31,086 bases of DNA from Phycisphaerales bacterium UBA1845 (GCA_002338715.1 DDIR01000063.1:1-31086), one strand, 5' to 3'. Counted from the stretch's first letter, positions 20,977 through 30,347 are shown. The notes: generated by a model not told the origin, from the letters alone. A program made the numbers and translations.

Positions 20977-21939
20977 ATGCTCGACGGTTGTGGCCGAGAG
21001 ATTGATCATTTGAGGCTTTCGCTTACCGACCACTGCAATCTCGCATGTCGGTACTGCGTGCCATCCGGCGCTCGACCATCGCCAAACATGATTGATCCGT
21101 CGTTTGCGTTCGAACTGGTCAAATGGTTGTCAGTCTGCCACGGTATCCGTCGTGTACGCTTGACCGGTGGCGAGCCATTGCTCTACGGTAACTTGGTTCC
21201 GTTGGTGCGACGACTGGCGTCGCTTTCTGACCTCCGCGAAATCACACTCACAACCAACGGGCAAGCACTCGGTCGATTGGCGACGCCACTGCGTGAGGCT
21301 GGTCTCTCCAGAATCAACGTCTCGCTTGACACGTTGGATCCAAAGCGATTCACTCAACTCACCCGCGGCGGTTGCGTTAAACAGACTTTGAAGGGAATTG
21401 AAGCCGCCGTCCATGCCGGATTGACACCTTTGAAGCTGAACATGGTCGTGCAGCGCGGATTCAATGACGGCGATATTGTCACCACAGCAAAATGGGGGCT
21501 TGAGCAAGGCTGTATCGTGCGATTTCTTGAAGTCATGCCGATCGGTCCGCTTGCGCACGTTATTGATGCACACTTGGTTCCCGCCGCCGAGATCATTGAG
21601 AGGCTCTCAGAATGCTTCACTCTGAAACCGCTGAAACAACCTCTCGGTCAACCGGCGGTCGATTACGCGGTTCGCGCTGGGGATTTGCGCGGTGTAATAG
21701 GTGTGATCGCTCCAACGACGCAACCGTTTTGCGAGCGCTGCCGGAGAATTAGAGTAACAGCTCGGGGATCAGTGGTGGCCTGCGTTCACGATAGTCGACA
21801 TCATGGGTTGAGCCATTGCTGGGATGGACAGCGGTTCGATGCAGCGGAGGCGGATCGCATATTGGAGAATGCGATAATGGAAAAGCCTGCTAAGGGGCCG
21901 AATTCGCAGACGGTGACGATGATTTCATTGGGAGGCTAG
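20977..21939 (+). CDS. moaA: GTP 3',8-cyclase MoaA (molybdenum cofactor)
   Basis: This radical SAM enzyme of 320 aa catalyses the first step of molybdopterin synthesis from GTP. The SAM cluster is CNLACRYC (Cys20, Cys24, Cys27). The second cluster is Cys252-x2-Cys255 with Cys269. TGGEP follows at 63-67, and the protein ends in the conserved Gly-Gly (SLGG) needed for activity. CAGGAG precedes the ATG at 20977. Length is close to the family norm. It supports the molybdenum enzyme encoded upstream. No moaC, moaE or moeA is nearby, so the rest of the pathway must be encoded elsewhere. Confidence 0.93.
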   Translation: MLDGCGREIDHLRLSLTDHCNLACRYCVPSGARPSPNMIDPSFAFELVKWLSVCHGIRRVRLTGGEPLLYGNLVPLVRRLASLSDLREITLTTNGQALGRLATPLREAGLSRINVSLDTLDPKRFTQLTRGGCVKQTLKGIEAAVHAGLTPLKLNMVVQRGFNDGDIVTTAKWGLEQGCIVRFLEVMPIGPLAHVIDAHLVPAAEIIERLSECFTLKPLKQPLGQPAVDYAVRAGDLRGVIGVIAPTTQPFCERCRRIRVTARGSVVACVHDSRHHGLSHCWDGQRFDAAEADRILENAIMEKPAKGPNSQTVTMISLGG

Positions 21940-21950
21940 TGTTCATTACT

Positions 21951-21980
21951 GACTGCACGCGTCTATTTATATGCGCAGTC
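21951..21980 (+). promoter_or_regulatory. stem-loop before tatA
   Basis: GACTGC (21951-21956) and GCAGTC (21975-21980) form a 6-bp stem with an AT-rich loop in the 57-bp gap between moaA and tatA. It ends one base before the GGAGGAG ribosome binding site. It could affect translation of tatA or mark RNA processing. No T run follows, so a terminator is unlikely. Confidence 0.3.
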
Positions 21981-21996
21981 TGGAGGAGAATCAATC

Positions 21997-22245
21997 ATGT
22001 TTCCAACAATTGCATTCGTGACCGGTATGCCGGGATGGCTTGAAGTTGTCGTCGTGGCCATTCTTGGTTTGTTGCTTTTCGGAAGGCGGCTTCCTGGTGT
22101 TGCTAGGGCGCTTGGTCAATCACTTGTTGAGTTCAAGCGCGGACTGCGTGCAACGGACGAGCAAACCGACCAACAAGGTTCGCCGGGAGACAAGTTGTCC
22201 GAATGCGGCAACGGAACAAAAAGGAATACATGCCATGACAGATGA
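21997..22245 (+). CDS. tatA: TatA/TatE-type twin-arginine translocase subunit
   Basis: This 82-aa protein has a single N-terminal membrane helix (about residues 13-28, LEVVVVAILGLLLFG) followed by the FGRRLP hinge and an amphipathic helix, the standard TatA layout. The C-terminal tail is charged. It would form the pore for Tat substrates, and the neighbouring NxrA-like subunit is an obvious client. GGAGGAG precedes the ATG. Its end overlaps the next gene by 11 bp. TatC is not in the window. Confidence 0.9.
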   Translation: MFPTIAFVTGMPGWLEVVVVAILGLLLFGRRLPGVARALGQSLVEFKRGLRATDEQTDQQGSPGDKLSECGNGTKRNTCHDR

Positions 22246-22558
22246 TGATAAGAAGGGATTGCCGAATACGTACACGGACTTTATCGAAAAATTTCCAGAA
22301 TTGGGCGATGCGCACGAATCAATTGGTAAGGCTGTTGATCTGGCGGGGACGCTGGATGCCAAGACCTGTGCGTTGATTAAGATAGGTATCTCTCTTGGTG
22401 CAGGCTTGGAATCGGCTCTTCGCAGCCACGTTCGCCGAGCAACCGAGAACGGTGCATTAGAGGTCGAAATCGAACAAGCGATACTTCTTGGAATGAACAC
22501 ATGCGGGTTCCCGCGTACTGTGGCCGCTTGGCAATGGGCACGGCAAGCTCTCGACTAG
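22235..22558 (+). CDS. carboxymuconolactone decarboxylase-like protein
   Basis: This 107-aa protein matches the carboxymuconolactone decarboxylase/AhpD-like fold: SALRSHVRRATENGALEVE (about 64-82) and EQAILLGMNTCG are typical. Only a single Cys (Cys45, DAKTCAL) stands where AhpD has a CxxC pair, so the thiol redox activity of AhpD is doubtful. The ATG at 22235 overlaps tatA and has AAGGA upstream. It is the last gene of the plus-strand cluster. The substrate is unknown. Confidence 0.8.
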   Translation: MTDDDKKGLPNTYTDFIEKFPELGDAHESIGKAVDLAGTLDAKTCALIKIGISLGAGLESALRSHVRRATENGALEVEIEQAILLGMNTCGFPRTVAAWQWARQALD

Positions 22559-22688
22559 AACCACGCTCGATGGTCGGAAATTGCATCTACAATAAGCTTC
22601 GCCGCCACACCGATCACAAAAAGCGTCAAGTGTCTGTCGCAATTAAGGTGTTCGGCAATGTTGAACCTCTGACTTCTGCTTGGCATCC

Positions 22689-23495
22689 CTACGTTTTTCT
22701 GCAAGTGAGCGAGATTGCGGCCAAGTGGCTTTCGTACTTGCGGAAGACACTGCGCATCTTCATCACGCGCTCGCGGCTCTTGGTGTCTCGAATGAGATTC
22801 CAAGCAAACCGCATTGCTCCGCCGAATCCTTCGTCTGTCAGCAGGCGACTCGGTTCGAGCAAGTGCATCGGCGATTTCCGTTCGACGCAGACGCTAAATC
22901 CGTGTTGCGACAGAGTTTCGCGCCACGCCGCCAACGTCAGCGGTGCCACGGAGTGATGGATGGCGCCCGAGAGATCACTACAAATCTGTGCGGCAGTTTC
23001 GGCGTTGATTCCGTCCGGGATTAGCGCTATTTCGTGGATGCCATAACGACCGCCAGGAGCGAGCAATCGAGCAGCTTCGGCGATAATACGAGACTTTGCC
23101 GATTGCGATTGCATCGTGAGCATCGCTTCACCATAAACTACGGAGGCGCACTGGTCATCCAGTCCGGTTTGTTCTGCGCGACCGAGGATGCATCGCTGCC
23201 GTGGTTCGGTAAGCAATCGGCGTACGGTTGTCGCCGCTCGCTCATCGCGTTCAACCGCGACATAGCTTCGCGGTGACCGATGGAGAGTCATCCGCGCAGT
23301 CGCCCCCAAGCCTGGGGCGAATTCAACAACATCGTCATCTTTGCTAATTGCCAGCGATTGCAACATCTGTTTCGTTAGTTCGATGCCGCCGGGTCGCAGA
23401 ACTTTCTTTCCAAGCCGGGCAAGCACCCAGTGACCGGGCGCCTTGGTCGAATTGCCTGGCTGGCCCATTACAGTATCGCTTGCGTTATTCGCCAC
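22689..23495 (-). CDS. class I SAM-dependent methyltransferase
   Basis: This protein of about 268 aa has a Rossmann methyltransferase fold. Motif I is VVEFAPGLGATA (about residues 54-65); acidic and aromatic post-motifs (AVERDERA) and the LLAPGGRYGIHE element follow. The GTG at 23495 was chosen because GAGG lies 8 nt upstream; a TTG ten codons earlier or an internal ATG at the MGQPGNS site is possible. It lies downstream of the cupin gene in the same direction as the nitric oxide reductase genes. The substrate is unknown; a small molecule or quinone-like substrate is plausible for the group. Confidence 0.82.
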   Translation of the reverse strand: MANNASDTVMGQPGNSTKAPGHWVLARLGKKVLRPGGIELTKQMLQSLAISKDDDVVEFAPGLGATARMTLHRSPRSYVAVERDERAATTVRRLLTEPRQRCILGRAEQTGLDDQCASVVYGEAMLTMQSQSAKSRIIAEAARLLAPGGRYGIHEIALIPDGINAETAAQICSDLSGAIHHSVAPLTLAAWRETLSQHGFSVCVERKSPMHLLEPSRLLTDEGFGGAMRFAWNLIRDTKSRERVMKMRSVFRKYESHLAAISLTCRKT

Positions 23496-23540
23496 GTTTC
23501 GTTCCTCAATAATTAAGTCTCGCAATTCTCTGAACGTTAC

Positions 23541-23903
23541 CTAGTCCGCAATTTTTTCGTTCTTGAACATCGTGAGGATCATCTTGAAGCGCTGCTTGGC
23601 GTTGACTGCGTGGGGTATGTTTGCAGGCATTAGAACAACCTGGCCAGCAGCAACTTCATGCGATGCGCCATTGATGACAATTTCGCCCTTGCCATCGATC
23701 ACATGGGCGGTCGCGTCATATGGACAAGAGTGTTCGCTGAGATGCTGCCCAGCGTCGAATGCGAAAAGCGTCAACGAACCCGCCTGCGATTTCATCAACG
23801 TTCGGCTCACGATGGAGTCGTCGCTGTACACCGCCAAGCCCGCAAGATCGCTCACGGTTTCCAACGCTAATTCAGGACTCATGGTTTCCGTTTCCCTCAT
23901 CAT
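23541..23903 (-). CDS. cupin-domain protein
   Basis: This 120-aa single-domain beta-barrel cupin has motif 1 around residues 52-75 (GQHLSEHSCP...HVIDGKGEI) and motif 2 at about 87-101 (GQVVLMPANIPHAVN). Histidines in both motifs could hold a metal. The ATG at 23903 has GAGG upstream; an in-frame ATG at 23882 is possible. Small cupins often accompany nitric oxide reductase genes, as here, and may act as sensors or accessory factors. The specific role is unknown. Confidence 0.85.
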   Translation of the reverse strand: MMRETETMSPELALETVSDLAGLAVYSDDSIVSRTLMKSQAGSLTLFAFDAGQHLSEHSCPYDATAHVIDGKGEIVINGASHEVAAGQVVLMPANIPHAVNAKQRFKMILTMFKNEKIAD

Positions 23904-24081
23904 TAACCTCGTTTCTCAAAAATGCCTCAATGTCCGTTGATACGCTCCCGCTTTGGTATTGCCATACTCCCGCGGCTCACGTTGAGCGTGCTCGCAGATG
24001 GAATGCTGCCTTGCACGGAGTTTGGTTATTACGAGGTGCTCAACTGAAGATTGAGCCCAAGTCCGAGTGGTCAGCAGGGAT

Positions 24082-26304
24082 CTATCGCCCCTTCCTGAAC
24101 GAATGTCCCGTTTTCAAGCCGGCTACGAATACGACCAGCGCAACTGCACCGAGAAAGAACACTGTGTCGCCCGGTACGCGCATCCATCGCAGATTTTGCA
24201 TGACAGGCGTCTGCATGAATTCCGCACTCCTGGCATACCAATATCCATGCTCAACCGATGCCCAAGTCTGCATCAAGCCGACGGGCAACAGGCTCAGCAC
24301 GCACATCGCCATCAATCCGCCGTTCAATGACCAGAACGCGAAACGTAGCAATCCATCTTTCCAGTCGCGTCCAGGTATCAAGACGCGCAGACAGACCAGC
24401 ATCAGACCAATTCCGAGCATTCCGTACACGCCAAACAACGCAGCGTGCCCATGCAGCGGGGTCGTGTTGAGCCCCTGCATGTAGTACAGGGCGATGGGCG
24501 GATTGATCATGAAACCAAACAAACCCGCGCCCACCATGTTCCAGAACGCAACCGAGACGAAGAAATAAATCGGCCACTTGTAACGCTGAACCCAGGGGGA
24601 ACTTCTCGACCGTCGCAAATCTTCCATGGCGTCGAACCCAATCAAACAAAGGGGGACGACCTCCAAAGCACTGAACACCGAACCCCACGCGAGGGCCACG
24701 GTCGGCGTGCCCGAAAAGTACAGATGGTGGCAAGTTCCGATGATGCCACCAGCCAGAAAAATGGTGGCAGATAGCAGCGCTGCGGCAGCTGCAAGTCCTG
24801 GACGGATCAGATTCAAGCGCATGAAGATAAAGGCGATCACCGTGGTCGCAAATACCTCAAAGAAACCCTCGACCCACAAATGAACGACCCACCAGCGCCA
24901 ATACTCGACGATCGTCAAGTGGGTGTGGTGTCCCCAGGTGAGCCCGGCGCCGTAGAAGAGCGCGATTGCCGCGGTCGAAACAGCCAACAATGCAACGAGC
25001 TGTTTCTGCTCGCCTTGTTTTTTCAGTGCCGGGCGCAACACACGCATCATTAGGTAGAACCACAGTAGCAGCCCGGCAAACAGCGCGAGTTGCCACGCCC
25101 GTCCCAAGTCAACATATTCGTACCCTTGATGCCCGAAGTAGAACGAAAGGGTGTCCGACAACTTGTTCTGAGTGCTCATCCACTCGCCAGTCAATGAGCC
25201 GACGACAACCAGAAGCAGCGCCCCGAATAGGATGTTGACGCCTAGACGTTGCCCTTTCGGTTCCTTTTCGCTGACAAGTGGACCGATGAATAGCCCTGCG
25301 GCCAACCAGGCTGTTGCAATCCAGAACAACCCAATCTGGATGTGCCACGTTCGCGTCACGCTGTATGGCAACCAATCAGATAATGGAAAACCGTAGAAAC
25401 CATCTCCCTCGACGCCGTAGTGCGCAGTGACAACGCCCAGAAACATTTGAACGAGGATCAATGCCGATACGACCCAGAAATACTTAACGGTTGCTCGTTG
25501 GGATGGCGTCGCCTCCCATCGACCAAGCGGATCGGTCTCGGGCGCAACCGGCTCTTCTTCGTCACTTCGACGCGACGCATACCACCACGCCATTGCCGAA
25601 ATACCGGCCAACAGCATAATGATGCTCACGCCTGTCCAGACCACCGAATCACCAGTGGCCCGATTGCCAACCAACGGTTCATACGGCCAATTGTTCGTGT
25701 AGGTAACGTTGTCGTCCACGCGGTTCGTGGAAGCTGCCCACGAAGTCCAAAAGAAAAACGCCGACAAGTTTCGGAGACGGGTCGCGTCGGTAACGGCTCC
25801 GGCTGGGATCGCGTAGTCTTTGTTTCCATTCGCAAACACATCGGAATAGTGCTCAAGATTCGATTCGAATGCAGCCGCACGGATTGGATCGATCGTAATC
25901 GTTTCAGCTGCCTCGTCGTACGTGTTGGCCCGCATTAGCTTGGACAGTCGGCCGATTAACTGGGCCTGCTTTTCTTCGCCAAGTTCTTCAAAATCAGATT
26001 CAAAATCTGCGCTTGCCCAATGGTTGAGGATGAACACAGCTTCTCGATGAAGCCAGTCAGCGGTCCAGTCAGGGGCAACGTAACTGCCATGTCCCCATAT
26101 GGAGCCGACTTCCATCCCGCCCAGCGATTGCCAAACATTCTGACCGGCTGTAATCCCTCCGTCTTCAATTAGGACGCTGCCATCGGTCGTGACCACCCGA
26201 GCGGGAATGGGCGGCACTTCCTGATAGATGCGTGTCCCGATCCACCCGAGGACCACAAACGACACAAACATCACCAAAGCAAAACTCAACCAAAGCTTTT
26301 TCAT
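24082..26304 (-). CDS. norB: quinol-dependent nitric oxide reductase (qNOR)
   Basis: This 740-aa membrane protein is a single-subunit quinol nitric oxide reductase (also called NorZ), reducing 2 NO to N2O. The extra-cytoplasmic N-terminal domain (about residues 25-220) is the cytochrome c-like but haem-free domain of qNOR, and about 12-14 membrane helices follow. Active-site residues are His475 and Glu479 (HLWVE), His526-His527 (TCHHLYF), and the haem ligands His618/His620 (LHGHAAL) and His321. The ATG at 26304 has GAGG 6 nt upstream. An ATG two codons earlier abuts that site and is less likely. The MerR-type gene ends 36 bp upstream, so both are probably one transcript. It would remove NO made by nearby nitrite chemistry. 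Confidence 0.95.
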   Translation of the reverse strand: MKKLWLSFALVMFVSFVVLGWIGTRIYQEVPPIPARVVTTDGSVLIEDGGITAGQNVWQSLGGMEVGSIWGHGSYVAPDWTADWLHREAVFILNHWASADFESDFEELGEEKQAQLIGRLSKLMRANTYDEAAETITIDPIRAAAFESNLEHYSDVFANGNKDYAIPAGAVTDATRLRNLSAFFFWTSWAASTNRVDDNVTYTNNWPYEPLVGNRATGDSVVWTGVSIIMLLAGISAMAWWYASRRSDEEEPVAPETDPLGRWEATPSQRATVKYFWVVSALILVQMFLGVVTAHYGVEGDGFYGFPLSDWLPYSVTRTWHIQIGLFWIATAWLAAGLFIGPLVSEKEPKGQRLGVNILFGALLLVVVGSLTGEWMSTQNKLSDTLSFYFGHQGYEYVDLGRAWQLALFAGLLLWFYLMMRVLRPALKKQGEQKQLVALLAVSTAAIALFYGAGLTWGHHTHLTIVEYWRWWVVHLWVEGFFEVFATTVIAFIFMRLNLIRPGLAAAAALLSATIFLAGGIIGTCHHLYFSGTPTVALAWGSVFSALEVVPLCLIGFDAMEDLRRSRSSPWVQRYKWPIYFFVSVAFWNMVGAGLFGFMINPPIALYYMQGLNTTPLHGHAALFGVYGMLGIGLMLVCLRVLIPGRDWKDGLLRFAFWSLNGGLMAMCVLSLLPVGLMQTWASVEHGYWYARSAEFMQTPVMQNLRWMRVPGDTVFFLGAVALVVFVAGLKTGHSFRKGR

Positions 26305-26346
26305 CTTCATCCTCGTCTGAAAAACTGAAAATCGCTGACGGTTGAA

Positions 26347-26754
26347 CTATCCGCCATGCGTTCCGGCATTACCTACGCCCTTCATAAGTGGGCAATCATC
26401 AACGGAAACTTGAGATTCACATTCGCTGATGACGTTCTTGAGTGACCGCTTCATCTTGTGCAGCGATCGAACCTTCTCCTCGATGTCGGCGATCTTTTGT
26501 TCGGCGCGCTGCCGAACGTGCTCGCACCGCGTGTTGGCGTCGAACCAAAGGGCGAGAATCTCCTTGATCTCGGCGAGCGTGAATCCGAGATCTTTGGCTC
26601 GTCGGATAAATTGCAATCGCGCAACCACCGACGCATCGTAGTGTCGATAACCAGACGGTGATCGAACGGGTTCAGCCAGCAAGCCTTTCCGCTCGTAGAA
26701 GCGAATCGTTTCGATTCCCGCGCCCGACTGTTTTGAAAGTTCACCGATTTTCAT
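26347..26754 (-). CDS. MerR-family regulator with MerR-type cysteine triad
   Basis: This 135-aa protein has the MerR winged helix (MKIGELSKQSG...IRFYERKGLL, 1-27), a dimer coiled coil at about 75-110, and an effector region with three cysteines: TRCEHV (Cys77), SECESQ (about Cys112) and DDCPLM (about Cys121). These correspond in order and spacing to Cys82, Cys117 and Cys126 of the mercury sensor MerR. Yet the gene leads straight into a nitric oxide reductase and no mercury genes are present. A metal, thiol or NO signal read by these cysteines is possible. The promoter upstream has the 20-bp spacer typical of MerR-activated promoters, so it probably activates its own operon. Confidence 0.88.
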   Translation of the reverse strand: MKIGELSKQSGAGIETIRFYERKGLLAEPVRSPSGYRHYDASVVARLQFIRRAKDLGFTLAEIKEILALWFDANTRCEHVRQRAEQKIADIEEKVRSLHKMKRSLKNVISECESQVSVDDCPLMKGVGNAGTHGG

Positions 26755-26795
26755 GAGTCTGCCGCCGGCCGAGGCCTGCGTCCTCGCGATTTGGA

Positions 26796-26827
26796 ATTAT
26801 AAACCTTGTACTATACTACAGAGTCAA
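26796..26827 (-). promoter_or_regulatory. MerR-type promoter and operator
   Basis: On the minus strand TTGACT (26822-26827) and TATAAT (26796-26801) are separated by 20 bp, longer than the usual 17 and typical of promoters untwisted by MerR-family activators. The spacer holds an imperfect dyad (26803-26824), matching its reverse complement at 16 of 22 positions. It faces the merR-like gene and qNOR. Confidence 0.8.
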
Positions 26828-27393
26828 TAGAGAATCTCTGGGCATCGAAGAATTGGGTGCACCGGTCCGCGCAACGCAGGCCCAGAACACTGGCAGGCCT
26901 TCGGTTCTGCTTGCGGCATTCTCCATGGTAACAAGGGCGTGGTCCCCGTCCCGATTCTGGATCGATTTTCTGCTCACCGGCATCAAGGCGCATGATGGAT
27001 AGTCTCGCGGTGAGCTTGCTTGATCGGCCGCTGGGGCCGACTCGGAATTGAAATGAGTCTCTTTTCTGGGCCCGCCGGCGGCGAAAACTGTGGTCGAACG
27101 TCCAACTTTACATACGATGAGCCCAGCTCATTGCGTGACCCGACACGGATGTTGCGGCGCCGTCATCGTTCAAACAATACCCTTGCCTCCGTCGCCATGC
27201 AAAACATCTGACGTCTGCGCAGTGCATCTCGGTTCAGATCGTATGGTCCTATTCTGTGATATTGCCAATACAACGTGAACAACAGAAACCCAAGAAGTGT
27301 GTGGCGGACCAATGCGAAGAGAGATAGAGTTCTCCGCGGCAGTTCTTTATTCTGAAAACATTGGGGCATTGCCCCTTGCTTAGGTGAGCAATC
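26828..27393. other. intergenic region between merR-like and lipoprotein genes
   Basis: This gap of about 570 bp lies between divergently oriented units. I see no gene, RNA or strong repeat. A short GGGGC-ATT-GCCCC hairpin lies near 27363. AGGTGA just upstream of 27394 serves as the lipoprotein ribosome binding site. Confidence 0.5.
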
Positions 27394-29892
27394 ATGCATC
27401 GGCTTCCGCTTTTACTCATCGCGCTTTCCGCTGGGAATCTCTCCGGGTGCCGTCCACCGAGCAACGATGCCAACAATCAGGATGGCACTCTGCCCGACAC
27501 GACCAAAATCCTCGACACCGCGACGCTCGACGCCCTGCAATCGGTCTCGCCCGATCACGTTACGTTTCAGTTCGATAAGGCAACCAGCCAACTGGCCAGC
27601 CTCAAGATCGGCGACATCATCGTTTCAGATATTCACGAGCCCCTGCTACCCTACGGAACGTTGCGCCGTGTCGAAAACGTCACAATCAACGGCGGCGACG
27701 TAACCGTCACAACCGGAATCGCCAGCCTCACGGACGCGGTCGAGAGCGGATCCATCCATACGACGATCGCGCTTGATTCAGACGACATCGTAAACACGAC
27801 AGGCGTACTGCGCGCTTCGCGCACGCGCGGTTCCCAGCTTGTGCTCAACCTGGTCAATGTTGTTCTTTACGACGGTGACGGCGACACGAGCGGGACCACC
27901 AACGACCAGATCCTTGTCGACGGGAATCTCAGCTTTGAACCCGACCTCGTCATCGACATCGACATTGACGGATTCGTCTTGAAAACAGCCAAGGTCGAAC
28001 TCGCCGGGACAGGGACGGCCAGCCTGAGCTTTGAGGCCCGCCGCGCCGCCATTCTTCCCCCCGCGGAATTCGTGATCGGATCATTGACGTTTGCCCCCGT
28101 GTCCATCCCGCTCGGTCCGATCATTGTCGTATTCGTGCCCGTCGTGGAACTGCGCGCCGGAATCGACGGTACTTTCGGTGGTGAAATGATCGCCGATGTC
28201 ACGCTGACCGCATCGACCGGTGTCGGACTGGGATATGAAAGCGGCAGCTTCGACCCCATATTCGACGCCGATGGAAACGGCAGTGTGGAAACACCGTCGA
28301 TTCAGGATGGGGCCAATGCCAGTGCCCGAATCTGGGTCGGCCCGCGCGTCGAAGTGACGCTCTACGGATTGGCGGGCGTGTACGCTCAGTCGCGCTTTTT
28401 CCTTCGCGCCGACGTCGACACGAGCGTATGCCCATGGTGGACACTCACCGGCGGGGTCGAAGGACTCTCGGGCGCCTTCGCCGAGTTCAACATCTTCAAT
28501 CAGCAGATCGACATATTCGATTGGGATACCGGGACGCTTTCCAAGGAGTTTCCCATCGCCCAAGCGAGCGGTTGCGCGCCTTCTGCGGAGGGTGCCACGC
28601 TCGCCGGACAAACTTGGGCACGATCATACGGCGCCCACAACATCGAGCATCCCGTTTCGCTCATCGCCACGTCCGACGGTGGTGCGCTGGTTGGCGGCAG
28701 CACCTATTCTTATACCGAAGGCACGTTGTTTGTGGATGCCCTGCTCGTCAAGCTGGATGCGCTCGGGCACGTCGCGTGGCAAGTCGGGTTCGACGATCTA
28801 TTGACGGTTGTGCAAGTCGTACCCGCTTCTGACGGTTACTACCTGCTTGCCGGCGAAGTCAGCACGCAAACGGAAGAGCCTTCCGTACTCATGCGCCTCG
28901 ATCTCAACGGCAAGCCGATCTGGGCGCGTGCGCTTTCAGCCGATCAGCCCCTCGACGCTGCAGCGCTGGCAGTCTTTCCAGATGGAAGCGTTGGCGTCGC
29001 CGGTGACCTCGGTGACATTTCAGTCGCCGACATCTGGTTGGCACGATTTGACCCCGACGGTGAATTGCTTTGGTCAATGACCCTCGGCGGCGTCGAGGGC
29101 GACAACGTCAAGTCCATGATTGCTGACTCCGCCGGTGATCTTGTCGTGCTATGCCGAAGCGAGTCCTATCCAGCACCGCCGGATGACAGCCAATGGGCAC
29201 TCAAAGTGGACGATTCTGGACAAGTCTTGTGGCAGGCATTCTACGGCGCAGCCCATTTCGATACCGCAAGTGCTGTCGTCGAGGCCGATGGTGGTTACTA
29301 CCTGTTCGGTGACCTGGGGGAAGACGCACAGGTCAACCGAATCGACCTTGACGGGAATCTCATGTGGGCCGAGCACTTTGACATCACCACCAGTACCGAC
29401 TTCGATTTTGAGCGGATCTTTTCGGCCACTGCCCTTGAAAATGGCGATGTGCTGGTCGTCGGAAGCGAGAACCTCGGTGCGGATTCGAACCTCTGGGCGT
29501 TTCGCATGAACGCCGACGGCCAATACATCTGGACGCGTCGGTACGGTGGTTCGGACGCGGATAGCGCCGGGGGGTTTAACCAATACGGTCTGCTGGCCTC
29601 AACCGTAGCAGAGGGCGCCGATGGTGGATTGTTTGTTGCGGGCTATACCGAATCGTTCGGCACCGGAAACTTGGACATCTGGGTTCTAAAGTTGAGCAGC
29701 GTCGGGAATGTCGACCTCGACCCTGCCAGCGGGGCGTTCTCATCGGCGCTGGGTGGCCTTGCGGGAGGCGTCCTGCACTCCACCGGTTTTACGTCGGCCG
29801 TACCCGCGCCCCTGACGCTGTCCGTGTCGCCGGTAGAAGTGCGTCAATACACCCCGGACCTCACCGTCAATCGGCAAGGCGGTATTGACTGA
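27394..29892 (+). CDS. large secreted lipoprotein with propeller-like repeats
   Basis: This 832-aa protein has a lipoprotein signal peptide (MHRLPLLLIALSAGNLSGC; lipobox LSGC with Cys19), so it is probably anchored to a membrane facing outward. Residues about 50-400 form a beta-rich region with no recognised family. From about 405 to 780 there are repeated units of the type GG.YYL.G......VLMRLDLNG...W, as in beta-propeller proteins that read like repeated PQQ/SBBP-type blades. No catalytic motif is evident. Such lipoproteins are frequent in Planctomycetota. It is divergent from the regulator upstream and has no clear operon partner. Confidence 0.75.
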   Translation: MHRLPLLLIALSAGNLSGCRPPSNDANNQDGTLPDTTKILDTATLDALQSVSPDHVTFQFDKATSQLASLKIGDIIVSDIHEPLLPYGTLRRVENVTINGGDVTVTTGIASLTDAVESGSIHTTIALDSDDIVNTTGVLRASRTRGSQLVLNLVNVVLYDGDGDTSGTTNDQILVDGNLSFEPDLVIDIDIDGFVLKTAKVELAGTGTASLSFEARRAAILPPAEFVIGSLTFAPVSIPLGPIIVVFVPVVELRAGIDGTFGGEMIADVTLTASTGVGLGYESGSFDPIFDADGNGSVETPSIQDGANASARIWVGPRVEVTLYGLAGVYAQSRFFLRADVDTSVCPWWTLTGGVEGLSGAFAEFNIFNQQIDIFDWDTGTLSKEFPIAQASGCAPSAEGATLAGQTWARSYGAHNIEHPVSLIATSDGGALVGGSTYSYTEGTLFVDALLVKLDALGHVAWQVGFDDLLTVVQVVPASDGYYLLAGEVSTQTEEPSVLMRLDLNGKPIWARALSADQPLDAAALAVFPDGSVGVAGDLGDISVADIWLARFDPDGELLWSMTLGGVEGDNVKSMIADSAGDLVVLCRSESYPAPPDDSQWALKVDDSGQVLWQAFYGAAHFDTASAVVEADGGYYLFGDLGEDAQVNRIDLDGNLMWAEHFDITTSTDFDFERIFSATALENGDVLVVGSENLGADSNLWAFRMNADGQYIWTRRYGGSDADSAGGFNQYGLLASTVAEGADGGLFVAGYTESFGTGNLDIWVLKLSSVGNVDLDPASGAFSSALGGLAGGVLHSTGFTSAVPAPLTLSVSPVEVRQYTPDLTVNRQGGID

Positions 29893-30344
29893 TCGGTGCC
29901 ATCAGTGGAACGGCACCTGACCTAATACGGTAACCGCAACTCGGATCCGCGCGGCCAAATGCGAGCAGCCCGACGCTATGAAATGGCAAGGAACCAGTCC
30001 TTGATCCCAGTGACCTTCCCCTGATGTTTATGCCAGTCGCGCAGGTCCATTTAGAGGCGGTCCAAAATGTATTCGCCCCACCAATTCAACTTTGGGAATG
30101 ATTCGAGATTCGTGTAAGGGCAGGGTTACGCGCGGCGAATGAGTTGATTGCCATGATCACAGACGATACCGTGCATGACAACAGAAACGCCATCGACGGT
30201 TGGTTCCGCGAGCCTAATGCTGGCGGTTCAATTCGGACAAGCGAACAGAGCACCGTAAAAGTCTCTCGCGCAGGTCCATTCAGGGCAGGTCCAAAATGTA
30301 AACGCCCTGCTGCTTCAACTTCGAGAGAGTTTCGAGACTTGTAC
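29893..30344. other. intergenic region with a duplicated element
   Basis: No gene is evident. The stretch holds a weak inverted repeat (GGTGCC...GGCACC) just after the lipoprotein stop, which may be a partial terminator, and two diverged copies of an 80-bp element (30039-30119 and 30268-30347). The second copy abuts the insertion sequence. Confidence 0.5.
30039..30119. repeat. 80-bp diverged direct repeat, copy 1
   Basis: The segment GCGCAGGTCCATT...GGTCCAAAATGTA...CGCCC...TTCAACTT...TTCGAGA recurs at 30268-30347, offset by 229 bp, with most positions conserved and several substitutions. It has no obvious coding potential. Confidence 0.6.
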
Positions 30345-30347
30345 TAG
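30268..30347. repeat. 80-bp diverged direct repeat, copy 2
   Basis: This is the second copy of the element described at 30039-30119. Its right end meets the presumed left edge of the IS1380-family element. It contains an internal CAGGTCCA duplication. Confidence 0.6.

Noticed and set aside
22040..22558. Longer start for the carboxymuconolactone decarboxylase-like protein, overlapping tatA
   Set aside because: The extra N-terminus reads as a shifted tatA shadow. The ATG at 22235 has AAGGA upstream and a family-like start.
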